From contig JANQIL010000147.1 in the NCBI GenBank assembly GCA_028282245.1, positions 1 to 43,452 on the forward strand: DNA of 43,452 nucleotides, written 5' to 3'. The translations under genes and the position numbers were made by a program. The notes beneath the pieces were generated by a model. The model had not been told where the DNA came from, did no database searches, and saw only the letters and a program-made list of their open reading frames with translations. This document shows positions 35,105 to 43,358 of the stretch, in pieces. The stretch's first letter is position 1; every line of letters starts with the position of its first letter. The stretch comes from Magnetospira sp. GTDB lineage: Bacteria; Pseudomonadota; Alphaproteobacteria; Rhodospirillales; Magnetospiraceae.

Positions 35105-35189
35105 TGGATCGGTCGATCCACTAAGCTATTGATCTGGTGGTTCGATTCAGCCAACGGATGGGACTCATCCGTTGGCATCGAACCACTAG
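35101..35189 (-). repeat. CTAG-bounded hairpin repeat, copy 2 (89 bp, complete)
   Basis: A complete copy in inverse orientation to copy 3. Ends are CTAGTGGATCG at 35101 and the complement of CTAGTGGTTCGATG at 35189, giving near-identical terminal inverted repeats. Two hairpins: 35102-35123 (TAGTGGATCG / CGATCCACTA) and the larger one at about 35138-35187. Compared with the predicted 121-bp form it lacks 32 bp lying between two CCGATCCA direct repeats. The CTAG at 35101 supplies the TAG stop of the 106-residue frame. Confidence 0.85.
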
Positions 35190-35247
35190 GCGGCGTTTCC
35201 ATCGCCCGCGCCATGGCTTGGCTCGCCTAAACGAGGACGCCGCCTAG
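35186..35247. repeat. Second CTAG-bounded inverted repeat (62 bp)
   Basis: CTAGGCGGCGT (35186-35196) and ACGCCGCCTAG (35237-35247) are perfect 11-bp inverted repeats around 40 bases. It shares its left CTAG with the right end of copy 2. It has the same CTAG-ended design but a different arm sequence. No second copy is in the window. Confidence 0.5.
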
Positions 35248-35412
35248 GGCAGGGGCAAGAAGGTGACGCGTCCGCCTTCCCATGGGCGTTGATGGCGGAC
35301 GGACGAATAGCCTGCTTCCGATACCCTCCTTAGGCGTGTAGACTGGCCCGTCACGGTGTTCACGTTGTTATGTGGAACGCCACGTGCTCTGGCGGCTGAG
35401 GTTCCGCGATCC

Positions 35413-36744
35413 ATGCCCTGGCCCTTGTCCACGTCAAGGTTGGTGCGCTCGGCGTCCGGCGACGGGGGCGGGACGTCCAACGCGTCGGTTGTCGTGCCGG
35501 TCGACTGGGAGCGGTTTTTCGAGGATCCGGCCGAGGGCGTCATCCCGTTGGTCCTGCAGGCCCGCAGCAAGAGCGTGTTGCGCAAGATTTACGCCATGGT
35601 GGTGGCGCAGTTGTTCCGCCGGGCCGGGGATGAATCGCGGCGCCAGACCTTTTCCGCCCTGCTCGACGAACTGATGGTCGACGAGGTTGGGCTGGATATC
35701 GTCAAGCAGCGCCTGTGCGTGGTGTTTAGGCACATCAAGGAGGACCGCAAGGCGCGCGTGCGCATGCTGGAGGAGGGCCTGCAGGACGGCGAGCGGCGGG
35801 TCGAGATCGCGATTCCGGAGCCCGAGCCGGATCCGCCGCCTCCGGCGGACCCGGATCCGGTGCCGGTCTCGGCCGACGAACCGTCGGCGCGCCAGGCGTT
35901 CAAGGATGTGTTCGCGTCTCTGGTGCGGCAGCGTCTGGACGCCATACAGGCCGATTCCAACTGGTGCCGTCGCAATCGGATCACGCCGCCCTTTCTGGTC
36001 TCCACGGTGTTCGCCGGGCATTGGGAATCGATCCTGCGCGATCATTTCGGTGACTCCATGGCCGACCATTTCCCGGGATTGCTCAAGCGCATAAAGGCCC
36101 ACCCGCCGGGCGAGCGCCATGCGTTTACGCGGGCCGCCCTGGAGGAGTTCAAGTACCGCAAGGTGGTTTGGGAAACCTGGCAGGGCGTGTGGACCGATCT
36201 GACCAACCCGCGCCCCAAGCCGGCCAAGCCCGATTCCAGGAAACAGAAAAAGGGTCTGTTGGCCGGACTCGGAGGCGGCAAGCCCAACAAATCGCGTATG
36301 ACCATGCAGCAATGGCGCGATGCCCTTGGCAAGGTCGCGTCCCACAACGAGCGCACGGCGCGGATTTGGGAGGATCTTCTGGCCGAGCATGACGACTATC
36401 TGCCGCCGCTCAGGGAGGATGGTCCGCTACTGATGCAGATGTTCGGTCGCAGCGCCAAGGGCTTGACCAAGGAGATGGAGGCGGTGCGGCAGATCGTCGC
36501 GCAGGGCGGCTCCTATGGACGGGTGTTCGACGCCTATCAGGCCAAGAGGCAACTCGACATCGCGCTTGTCGCCGTCAGCTACCGCTATCCCGGCTTGTTC
36601 CTGGACCGTGAAAAGGGCACCCTCGCGACCCTGCTGGCCGGGGCGCGGGAGAAGCAGCGCGCGGCCCTGTATCCGCTGGTCACGCGCTATCTGAGTGACT
36701 ACCTGGGGCGGCCGCCCGCCGACGACGACCCGGTGGCCCTGTGA
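35413..36744 (+). CDS. Unrecognised 443-residue protein
   Basis: A soluble protein with no family that I recognise. The N-terminal third has VDWERFFEDPAEGVIPLVLQARSKSVL and helix-rich basic segments. An acidic, Pro-rich linker (PEPEPDPPPPADPDPVPVS) follows at about residues 140-160. The C-terminal two thirds are helical with WCRRNRITPPFLVSTVFAGHW, a Lys-rich patch (KPAKPDSRKQKKGLLAGLGGGKPNK) and many Trp/Tyr. ATG 35413 is the likely start, with GAGG about 10 bases before; GTG 35356 is an alternative. It is convergent with the c-di-GMP gene 13 bases downstream and lies next to repeats, consistent with an accessory gene. Confidence 0.6.
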   Translation: MPWPLSTSRLVRSASGDGGGTSNASVVVPVDWERFFEDPAEGVIPLVLQARSKSVLRKIYAMVVAQLFRRAGDESRRQTFSALLDELMVDEVGLDIVKQRLCVVFRHIKEDRKARVRMLEEGLQDGERRVEIAIPEPEPDPPPPADPDPVPVSADEPSARQAFKDVFASLVRQRLDAIQADSNWCRRNRITPPFLVSTVFAGHWESILRDHFGDSMADHFPGLLKRIKAHPPGERHAFTRAALEEFKYRKVVWETWQGVWTDLTNPRPKPAKPDSRKQKKGLLAGLGGGKPNKSRMTMQQWRDALGKVASHNERTARIWEDLLAEHDDYLPPLREDGPLLMQMFGRSAKGLTKEMEAVRQIVAQGGSYGRVFDAYQAKRQLDIALVAVSYRYPGLFLDREKGTLATLLAGAREKQRAALYPLVTRYLSDYLGRPPADDDPVAL

Positions 36745-36757
36745 TCGTCCGCCCGGC

Positions 36758-39700
36758 TCAGGCGGAGGCGGAGGAAAGAGTCCAGCCTTCGATCAGGGTC
36801 TCGAAATCGGGCGCCGACATTGGCGGGCTGAAAAAGTAGCCTTGAACGAAGTCGCAGTTTTTGCCGCGCAGGAAGTCCACCTGGGCCGCCTTTTCGGCGC
36901 CCTCGGCGACCACGGTGAGTCCGAGGCCGTGCGCCATGGAGATGATGGCGTTGACCAGGGCCGCGTCGGCGGGGTTGGAATCCACCTCGCTGACGAAGGA
37001 GCGGTCGATCTTCACCACGTCGAAGGGATAGCGCTTGAGGTAGCTCAGGCTCGAATAACCGGTGCCGAAATCGTCGATCGACAGGTGCACGCCAAACGTC
37101 CTTAGGTTGTGCAGCACGTCGGCGCTGCCCTGCGTGTTGTCGATGATCACCGTTTCGGTGATTTCCAGGGTCAGGCGGTCCGGCGACAAATGGGTCCGTT
37201 CGAGGATCTGGCGAAGCCGCTGCTCGAAGTTCTCCTGCCGGCATTGCTTGGAGGAAATATTGGCCGACATCCTCTCGATCGGCAGGCCACGGTCCAGCCA
37301 ATCGCGCATCTGGGTGCAGGCGGTCCAGAGCACCCACTCGCCGATCTGCATGATCAGACCGGTCTCCTCGGCCAGTGGGATGAACTCGGACGGATTCATC
37401 GGCCCCTTCTGCGGATGCGTCCAGCGCACCAGGGCCTCGGCGCCCATGACACGGTTGCTGGGCAGATGAATCATGGGCTGATAAACCACCGACAACTCGC
37501 CGTGTTCGAGTGCGCGCCTGAGCGCGTTTTCCATTTCCAGGCGTTGACGCACCTTCTCGTCGATCTCGCCGGTAAAGAAACGGAACGCGTTGCGGCCGGC
37601 CTCCTTGGCCCGGTACATCGCGGTGTCGGCGTTCTTGAGGAGGGTTTCCACGTCGGCTCCATCCTCCGGAAACACCGTGATGCCGATGCTGCCGGAGATG
37701 AACACCTCGGTCCCCTCGATCAGGAACATGCGGGCCAGTTCGTCGAGGATCGTTCCGGCCACCCGGTCCACGTCGGTTCCGTCGCGGATGTTGGACAGCA
37801 CGACCGTGAACTCGTCGCCGCCGAGCCGCGACACGGTATCGGTTTCGCGCACGCAGCCGCGCAGGCGCTCCGCCGCCATTTTCAGGAGCTGGTCGCCGGC
37901 CGCGTGGCCGAGCGTGTCGTTGACCCACTTGAAACGGTCGAGGTCGATGAACATCAGGGCAATCCGCCCGCCGGCGCGTTTCGCGGCGAGCAGGGCGCTG
38001 TTCAGGCGGTCGAGGAACAGGGTCCGGTTGGGAAGCTGGGTGAGGGCGTCGTAGTTGGCCTGATGAAGGATGACCTCCTCGGCTTCCTTGCGCTTCGTGA
38101 TGTCGCTGAACAGGGCAATGAACTCGCAGGTTTGGCCCTGATCATCGGTGATCTGCGAGATGGTCAGCCAGGACGGAAACACGGAGCCGTTCTTGCGACG
38201 GTTCCACACCTCGCCTTCCCAATGGCCATGGCGCGCCAACTCGCGGTACATCGCGTTGAAGAACGCGTCGTCGTGGCGCCCTGAGTTGAGGATTCTCGGG
38301 TTCTCGCCGATCACGTCGGGTCCTTCCCAGCCGGTGATGCGGGTAAACGCCGGATTGATGGCGGTGATGCGGGAGTTGCGGTCGGCGATCATGATCGCCT
38401 CGGCGGTGTTCTCGAACACCGCCGCCGAAAGCCGCATGCCCTCTTCCGCCGTCTTGCGTTCCGTCACGTCGATGGCGCAGGAAATGTAGCCGGCGAAATC
38501 GCCCGCCTCGTCGGATCGCGGGACGCCCGCCTCGAGCAGCCAGCGATAGGCGCCCTCATTGGGCTTGACCCGATATTCGAGACGGAATTCGAGGCGCCGG
38601 TCCACCGCCTCGGCGCGTTGCCGGAGATAATCGCCGCGGTCGCCCGGGTGCAGGCAATCCAGCCAGCCCTCGCCCATGTGGCTTTCGATCGGCCGGCCCG
38701 TGAATTCGATCCAGCCTCGGTTGAAATAGGTCGCGTGGGATGTCGTGTTGGTCATCCAGATGAAAACCGGCGCGATGTCGGCGAGGCGCCGGAACCGCGC
38801 CTCGCTCTCGCGCAGCCCTTCCTCGGCCCGTTTGCGGGCCGTGATGTCGGTGATGAAGGCGAACAGCGCGTGCGGCGAACCGGCGTCGTCGAACGCGGTG
38901 GCGCTGAACAGGGTATGAAGCTGGTCGCCCCGGGCGTCCACCAGGGTCAATTCGAATACCATTTGAGGTTGTGTCGCGAGGCGGCGCCGGGCGCTCGACA
39001 GCACGGCGCGCGAGTCCGGCGCCACGAATTCGGTCATCGGGCGGCCCATCAACTGCGTTTCGGGGACCTGCAGCATCTCGCACAGCGCCCGGTTGACCCC
39101 GTCGGTCCGGCCGTCGCGGTCGATCCGCCAATACCCCTCGGCCGTGGTGTTGAGAATGGTCCGGTAGGTCTGCTCGCTGGCCTTCAGGGCGTTTTCGGCT
39201 TTTTTGCGCTCCTCGATGTCCTCGAAGATCAGGATTTCGCCCATGGAGGCGTCGTCGGGATGGACCGCGCGACTGATCAGCCGGCACCAGAACAGGCTTC
39301 CGTCGCGCCGCTTGAGCGGCAGGTCGGCCCGGTAGGAGCGTCCCTCGGCCAGCACCTTGGCGGCCGCGCGGTCGATCTCCGTGTGGTCGCCCGGTTCCGG
39401 GAACAGCGCCGACAGCGGGAATCCCTCGACCGGTCGGTCGCCGAACTGGAACATGAGTCCGAACCGGGCGTTGGCCCAGGTGATTGTCTCGTGAACCGAT
39501 CGCGCGATGCCGACCGAGGCGTTCTGTAGGATGACGTCCTGTTCCGAGGCGAGCTGATTGATGCGCTCCTGGGTCTGCTTGGTTTCGGTGACGTCGGTAT
39601 AGATGCCGACCGTGCCGCCATCCGAGGTGCGGTGCTCGCTGATCTGGATCCAGCGGCCATCCATCAGCCGCTCCTGAAACCGCCCGGCGCCGCGCTTGTG

Positions 39701-40372
39701 CCGTTGCAGGCGCTCGCGGCACCAGTCCGTGGGCTCGACCTCGCCAAGGTCGATGTCGTGGGCGGCCTCGATGGCCAGGATTTCCTCGAACGTGACACCG
39801 GGGAAGAGCATCGGGGCGGCCGACCGGAACAGGTCGCGGTAATTGTTGTTGCACAGGATCAGCCGGTCGTTGCCGTCCCATAGCGAGAACCCCTCGTTGA
39901 CGCTTTCCACCGCGTCGACCAGCCGGTTCTCGGCCGCCAGGGCGTGCGCCTCGCTGGCCCGCAGGGCCATTTCGACCCGGTGCCGCTCGATCGCGTAGCG
40001 CAGCGAGCGGGCGATCAGGTGGCCGTCGCTTTCGCCCTTGAACAGGAAGTCCTGGGCGCCGCGTTGCACCGCCTGCATGGCGAGCGCCTCGTCGGTGTTG
40101 CCGGTCAGGACGACGATCGGTATCTCCGGCGCGGCCGCGAGGATCCGATCGATGGTCGCCAGGCCGTGGGAATCCGGCAGCGACAGATCGATCAGCACCA
40201 CGTCGATCTGCTGGCCGATCAGCCAGTCCAGGCCGTCCGCCAGGGTTGCCGCGTGGCGCACCAGGAAGCGGGTCGTTTGCGATGACACATCTCCAAGGAG
40301 AATTTCGACCAAGCGAGCATCGCCAGGATTGTCTTCGATCAGCAGGACCTGTATTGGCCGGTCGGTCGTCAA
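36758..40372 (-). CDS. REC-PAS-GGDEF-EAL signalling protein
   Basis: About 1204 residues. Order: receiver (phospho-Asp in VVLIDLSLPD, about residue 62; Lys in FLFKGE), four or five PAS/PAC domains (repeated ITDITARKRAEEGL-like linkers), GGDEF domain with intact SRLGGDEF (about residue 860), and EAL domain with EALVRW, NISSKQ, DDFGTGYSS and KIDRSF motifs, all intact. It could both make and break c-di-GMP; composite proteins with a full EAL set are often phosphodiesterases. No membrane helix. The start is uncertain: TTG 40372 has an AGAAGGG-like RBS, GTG 40429 gives 19 more residues without one. Confidence 0.88.
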   Translation of the reverse strand: MTTDRPIQVLLIEDNPGDARLVEILLGDVSSQTTRFLVRHAATLADGLDWLIGQQIDVVLIDLSLPDSHGLATIDRILAAAPEIPIVVLTGNTDEALAMQAVQRGAQDFLFKGESDGHLIARSLRYAIERHRVEMALRASEAHALAAENRLVDAVESVNEGFSLWDGNDRLILCNNNYRDLFRSAAPMLFPGVTFEEILAIEAAHDIDLGEVEPTDWCRERLQRHKRGAGRFQERLMDGRWIQISEHRTSDGGTVGIYTDVTETKQTQERINQLASEQDVILQNASVGIARSVHETITWANARFGLMFQFGDRPVEGFPLSALFPEPGDHTEIDRAAAKVLAEGRSYRADLPLKRRDGSLFWCRLISRAVHPDDASMGEILIFEDIEERKKAENALKASEQTYRTILNTTAEGYWRIDRDGRTDGVNRALCEMLQVPETQLMGRPMTEFVAPDSRAVLSSARRRLATQPQMVFELTLVDARGDQLHTLFSATAFDDAGSPHALFAFITDITARKRAEEGLRESEARFRRLADIAPVFIWMTNTTSHATYFNRGWIEFTGRPIESHMGEGWLDCLHPGDRGDYLRQRAEAVDRRLEFRLEYRVKPNEGAYRWLLEAGVPRSDEAGDFAGYISCAIDVTERKTAEEGMRLSAAVFENTAEAIMIADRNSRITAINPAFTRITGWEGPDVIGENPRILNSGRHDDAFFNAMYRELARHGHWEGEVWNRRKNGSVFPSWLTISQITDDQGQTCEFIALFSDITKRKEAEEVILHQANYDALTQLPNRTLFLDRLNSALLAAKRAGGRIALMFIDLDRFKWVNDTLGHAAGDQLLKMAAERLRGCVRETDTVSRLGGDEFTVVLSNIRDGTDVDRVAGTILDELARMFLIEGTEVFISGSIGITVFPEDGADVETLLKNADTAMYRAKEAGRNAFRFFTGEIDEKVRQRLEMENALRRALEHGELSVVYQPMIHLPSNRVMGAEALVRWTHPQKGPMNPSEFIPLAEETGLIMQIGEWVLWTACTQMRDWLDRGLPIERMSANISSKQCRQENFEQRLRQILERTHLSPDRLTLEITETVIIDNTQGSADVLHNLRTFGVHLSIDDFGTGYSSLSYLKRYPFDVVKIDRSFVSEVDSNPADAALVNAIISMAHGLGLTVVAEGAEKAAQVDFLRGKNCDFVQGYFFSPPMSAPDFETLIEGWTLSSASA

Positions 40373-40633
40373 GCGGCAGTCCCTTCTACCATGAAGAGAG
40401 AGAATAGAATCTCGATACCACGTCACCACGTCAACATGGAACTGGATGAAATAGTGTTAATTGTCGCTCAAGTTTCGCAAAAAAGAGCCGTGGACGTCCG
40501 GTATCGCGGCGGATGCGGCCGTGGATCATCCCCGCCGCCGCAAGCCGTTCATCGGACGCGGCTTTTTCCTCTTCATGGGGAGGCGTCGCGGACCCTGGCC
40601 GACGGCCCGCCGGGCTCGCCGTGATGGTTCTAT

Positions 40634-40677
40634 TTGACAGCAATTCCATGGCACGTATATTAAGCGAGCTTAATATA
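40634..40677 (+). promoter_or_regulatory. apr promoter with a palindromic operator over the -10
   Basis: A consensus -35 TTGACA (40634-40639) and TATATT (40656-40661) are spaced 16 bases apart. The -10 lies inside a perfect inverted repeat: TATATTAAGC (40656-40665) and GCTTAATATA (40668-40677) around GA. A repressor bound there would block RNA polymerase. aprB starts at 40913, so the leader would be about 240 bases. Of the 540-base gap 40373-40912, the rest shows only leader hairpins and GC-rich sequence; a minus-strand frame at 40431-40649 is not convincing. Confidence 0.65.
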
Positions 40678-40826
40678 ATGGTTCCGTGGTAAATTTGGGA
40701 CCGCCAGGGGAGGCTAAAGTCAGGAAATCATCCCGTCGGGGATCCGTGTTTCGGATATCCGCGGGAGGCCCGCAAGGGGAGTTGCGGTTCCTGCTCGCCA
40801 TTCCCGAATCATAAAGCGTCGCGGCG

Positions 40827-40847
40827 CGGGTTCGCCGAGCGAACCCG
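40827..40847 (+). other. Hairpin in the apr leader
   Basis: CGGGTTCGC (40827-40835) and GCGAACCCG (40839-40847) form a perfect 9-bp stem with a CGA loop in the putative 5' leader. A smaller self-complementary GCCCGCGCGCGGGC follows near 40880-40895. No T-tract follows, so it is probably a structural element rather than a terminator. Confidence 0.5.
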
Positions 40848-40912
40848 GGCGAGGCGGCGTCGGCGAGGACACGGAAGGCCCGCGCGCGGGCCGCCAGATC
40901 AAGGAGATCTTG

Positions 40913-41338
40913 ATGCCCACATTCGTTCATACCGAGAAATGCGACGGCTGCAAGGGCGGTGAGGTGACCGCCTGCATGTACATCTGCCCGAATAACCTCA
41001 TGAAGCTCGACACCGAGCGGATGAAGGCATTCAACCAGGAACCGGAGCAGTGCTGGGAATGCCAGTGCTGCGTGAAGGCCTGCCCGCAGCAGGCGATCGA
41101 GGTCCGGGCCTATCAGGACGTGGTGCCGATGGGCGGCGCCTGTATCCCGCTGCGCACCGACAACGCCATCATGTGGACCATCAAGTTCCGCGACGGCGAG
41201 GTGAAGCGCTTCAAGTTCCCGGTCCGCACGACGCCGGTCGGCTCGATCGATCCGTATGGCAACAAGCCGGCCCCGGGGAACCTGGACGACCAACTGCTGT
41301 TCACCGAGGAAGGCAAGACCCTGCCGACGCCCGCGTAA
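40913..41338 (+). CDS. aprB: Adenylylsulfate reductase subunit beta
   Basis: A 141-residue ferredoxin-like subunit of APS reductase, which interconverts APS and sulfite plus AMP. Two [4Fe-4S] motifs: CDGCKGGEVTACMYICP and CWECQCCVKACPQQAIE, the latter with the conserved Trp between cysteines. Strong RBS AAGGAG (40901-40906) supports ATG 40913; a TTG just upstream is not needed. aprA follows after 103 bases. In a probable alphaproteobacterium the oxidative direction (sulfite to APS) is likely, by context. No membrane partner (AprM or Qmo) is in the window. Confidence 0.95.
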   Translation: MPTFVHTEKCDGCKGGEVTACMYICPNNLMKLDTERMKAFNQEPEQCWECQCCVKACPQQAIEVRAYQDVVPMGGACIPLRTDNAIMWTIKFRDGEVKRFKFPVRTTPVGSIDPYGNKPAPGNLDDQLLFTEEGKTLPTPA

Positions 41339-41441
41339 CGGCACGGCCGAGACCCAACTCAATAACGAACATGGCAGAGGGGGGCGACCGGCAAGGTCCC
41401 GAGAGGGTCGCGGCGCCCCGTCAGTGGAGGAGAGAACCCTA

Positions 41442-43358
41442 ATGGCTGGTACTTTCGGTGATCCCGAAATCGTTGAAATCAAGACCGACATCCTGCTTGT
41501 CGGGGGCGGCATGGCGGCCTGCGGCGCGGCCTTCGAGGCCAAGCGCTGGGCCGGCGATGACGTCAAGATCACGCTGGTCGACAAGGCCGCGATGGATCGG
41601 TCCGGCGCCGTCGCCATGGGCCTGTCGGCGATCAACACCTACCTTGGCGACCGCAAGCCCGAGGACTATGCCCGCATGGTCTCGGCGGATCTGATGGGCA
41701 TCACCCGCGACGACCTGGCGTTCGACGTCGGTCGTCACGTGGACGACTCGGTGCACCTGTTCGAGGAATGGGGCCTGCCGATCTGGAAGGACAAGTCCAC
41801 CGAGGGCGTGCCGCTCAAGGACGGCGGCAAGCCGGTGCGCTCCGGCAAGTGGCAGATCATGATCAACGGCGAGGGTTACAAGACCATCGTCTCCGAGGCG
41901 GCCAAGAAGTCGCTCGGGATCGAGAACATCATGGAACGCGTGTTCATCGTGAAGTACATCCTCGACGCCAACGAGGACAATCGGGTCGCCGGCGCGGTCG
42001 GTTTCTCGGTGCGGGAGCACAAGCTTTACGTGTTCAAGGCCAACGCGATCCTCAACGTGGCCGGCGGCTGCGTGAACATCTTCCGGCCGCGCTCGCTTGG
42101 CGAGGGCAACGGACGCACCTGGTATCCGGTGTGGAACGCCGGCTCGACCTACGCCATGGCGGCCGAGGTCGGCGCCGAGTTGACGATGATGGAGAACCGC
42201 TTCGTGCCGGCCCGCTTCAAGGACGGCTACGGCCCGGTCGGCGCCTGGTTCCTGTTGTTCAAGTCGCAGGCGACCAACGGCTACGGCGAAAACTACATCG
42301 TCAAGAACGCCGACATGCTGGCCGATTTCGCGCCGTACGACAAGGCGGCGGTGGTGCCGACCTGCCTGCGCAACCATGCCATGCTGAAGGAAATGAAGGA
42401 CGGCCGGGGCCCGATCTACATGGATACCCCGACCGCCATGGCCAAGCTGGCCGAGACCATGACCCCGCAGGAAATCAAGCACCTCGAGGCCGAGGCCTGG
42501 GAAGATTTCCTCGACATGTGCATCGGGCAGGCCGGCGTGTGGGCCGGCATGAACGTGCGCCCCGAGGAGAGCAAGTCCGAGTTGATGCCGACCGAGCCCT
42601 ATCTGCTCGGCTCGCATTCGGGCTGCTGCGGCATCTGGGTGTCGGGTCCGGAGGATTTCGCGCCGGCCGAATGGCAGTGGGGCTACAACCGCATGACCAC
42701 CGTCAAGGGCCTGTTCACGGCCGGCGACGGGGTCGGGGCCTCGGGCCACAAGTTCTCGTCGGGCTCGCACGCCGAGGGCCGGATCGCCGGCAAGGCGATG
42801 ATCAAGTTCGTGCGCGACAACAAGAGCTACGAGCCGACTTTCGCCAAGACGGTCGAGGAAGTGGCCGAGGAGATCTATCTGCCGGTCCGGAATTACTTCG
42901 AGCACAAGGACAAGACGACCGCCGAGGACGTCAACCCCTTCTACATCACGCCGAAGATGTTCCAGATGCGTCTTCAGAAGTACATGGATGAGTACGTGGC
43001 CGGCGTCGCCACCTACTACCAGACCAACGGCGAGATGCTGAAGATCGGCCTCCAGCACCTCACTTGGCTGCAGGAAGACTCCAAGAACCTGCGCGCCAAG
43101 GACCTGCACGAACTGATGCGGGCGTGGGAGAACTACCACCGCATGTGGGCGGCGGAAGCCCATCTGCGCCACATCATGTTCCGCGAGGAAACCCGCTATC
43201 CGGGCTTCTACTACCGGACCGACTATCCGGACCTCGACGATGCCAACTGGAAGGTGTTCGTGAATTCCCGCTTCGATCCGAAGTCCGGGGAATGGGAACT
43301 CAAGAAGGTGCCGCACATCGACATCATCGAGAAGCACTACGAGGGCCAGGCCCACTAG
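41442..43358 (+). CDS. aprA: Adenylylsulfate reductase subunit alpha
   Basis: A 638-residue flavoprotein of the fumarate reductase/succinate dehydrogenase family. FAD loop DILLVGGGMAACGAAFEAKRW lies near residues 17-37; GGCVNIFRPRSLGEGNGRTWYPVWNAGSTYAM, NHAMLKEMKDGRGPIYMDT and the SHSGCCGIWVSGPEDF region are diagnostic of AprA. Length is as expected. RBS GGAGGAGAG precedes ATG 41442. The TAG stop lies in the CTAG left end of repeat copy 3, so transcription runs straight into that hairpin. Confidence 0.96.
   Translation: MAGTFGDPEIVEIKTDILLVGGGMAACGAAFEAKRWAGDDVKITLVDKAAMDRSGAVAMGLSAINTYLGDRKPEDYARMVSADLMGITRDDLAFDVGRHVDDSVHLFEEWGLPIWKDKSTEGVPLKDGGKPVRSGKWQIMINGEGYKTIVSEAAKKSLGIENIMERVFIVKYILDANEDNRVAGAVGFSVREHKLYVFKANAILNVAGGCVNIFRPRSLGEGNGRTWYPVWNAGSTYAMAAEVGAELTMMENRFVPARFKDGYGPVGAWFLLFKSQATNGYGENYIVKNADMLADFAPYDKAAVVPTCLRNHAMLKEMKDGRGPIYMDTPTAMAKLAETMTPQEIKHLEAEAWEDFLDMCIGQAGVWAGMNVRPEESKSELMPTEPYLLGSHSGCCGIWVSGPEDFAPAEWQWGYNRMTTVKGLFTAGDGVGASGHKFSSGSHAEGRIAGKAMIKFVRDNKSYEPTFAKTVEEVAEEIYLPVRNYFEHKDKTTAEDVNPFYITPKMFQMRLQKYMDEYVAGVATYYQTNGEMLKIGLQHLTWLQEDSKNLRAKDLHELMRAWENYHRMWAAEAHLRHIMFREETRYPGFYYRTDYPDLDDANWKVFVNSRFDPKSGEWELKKVPHIDIIEKHYEGQAH

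Noticed and set aside
40431-40649. A 72-residue minus-strand gene upstream of the REC-PAS-GGDEF-EAL gene.
   Set aside because: No RBS or family similarity, and it covers the likely promoter region; low complexity in composition.
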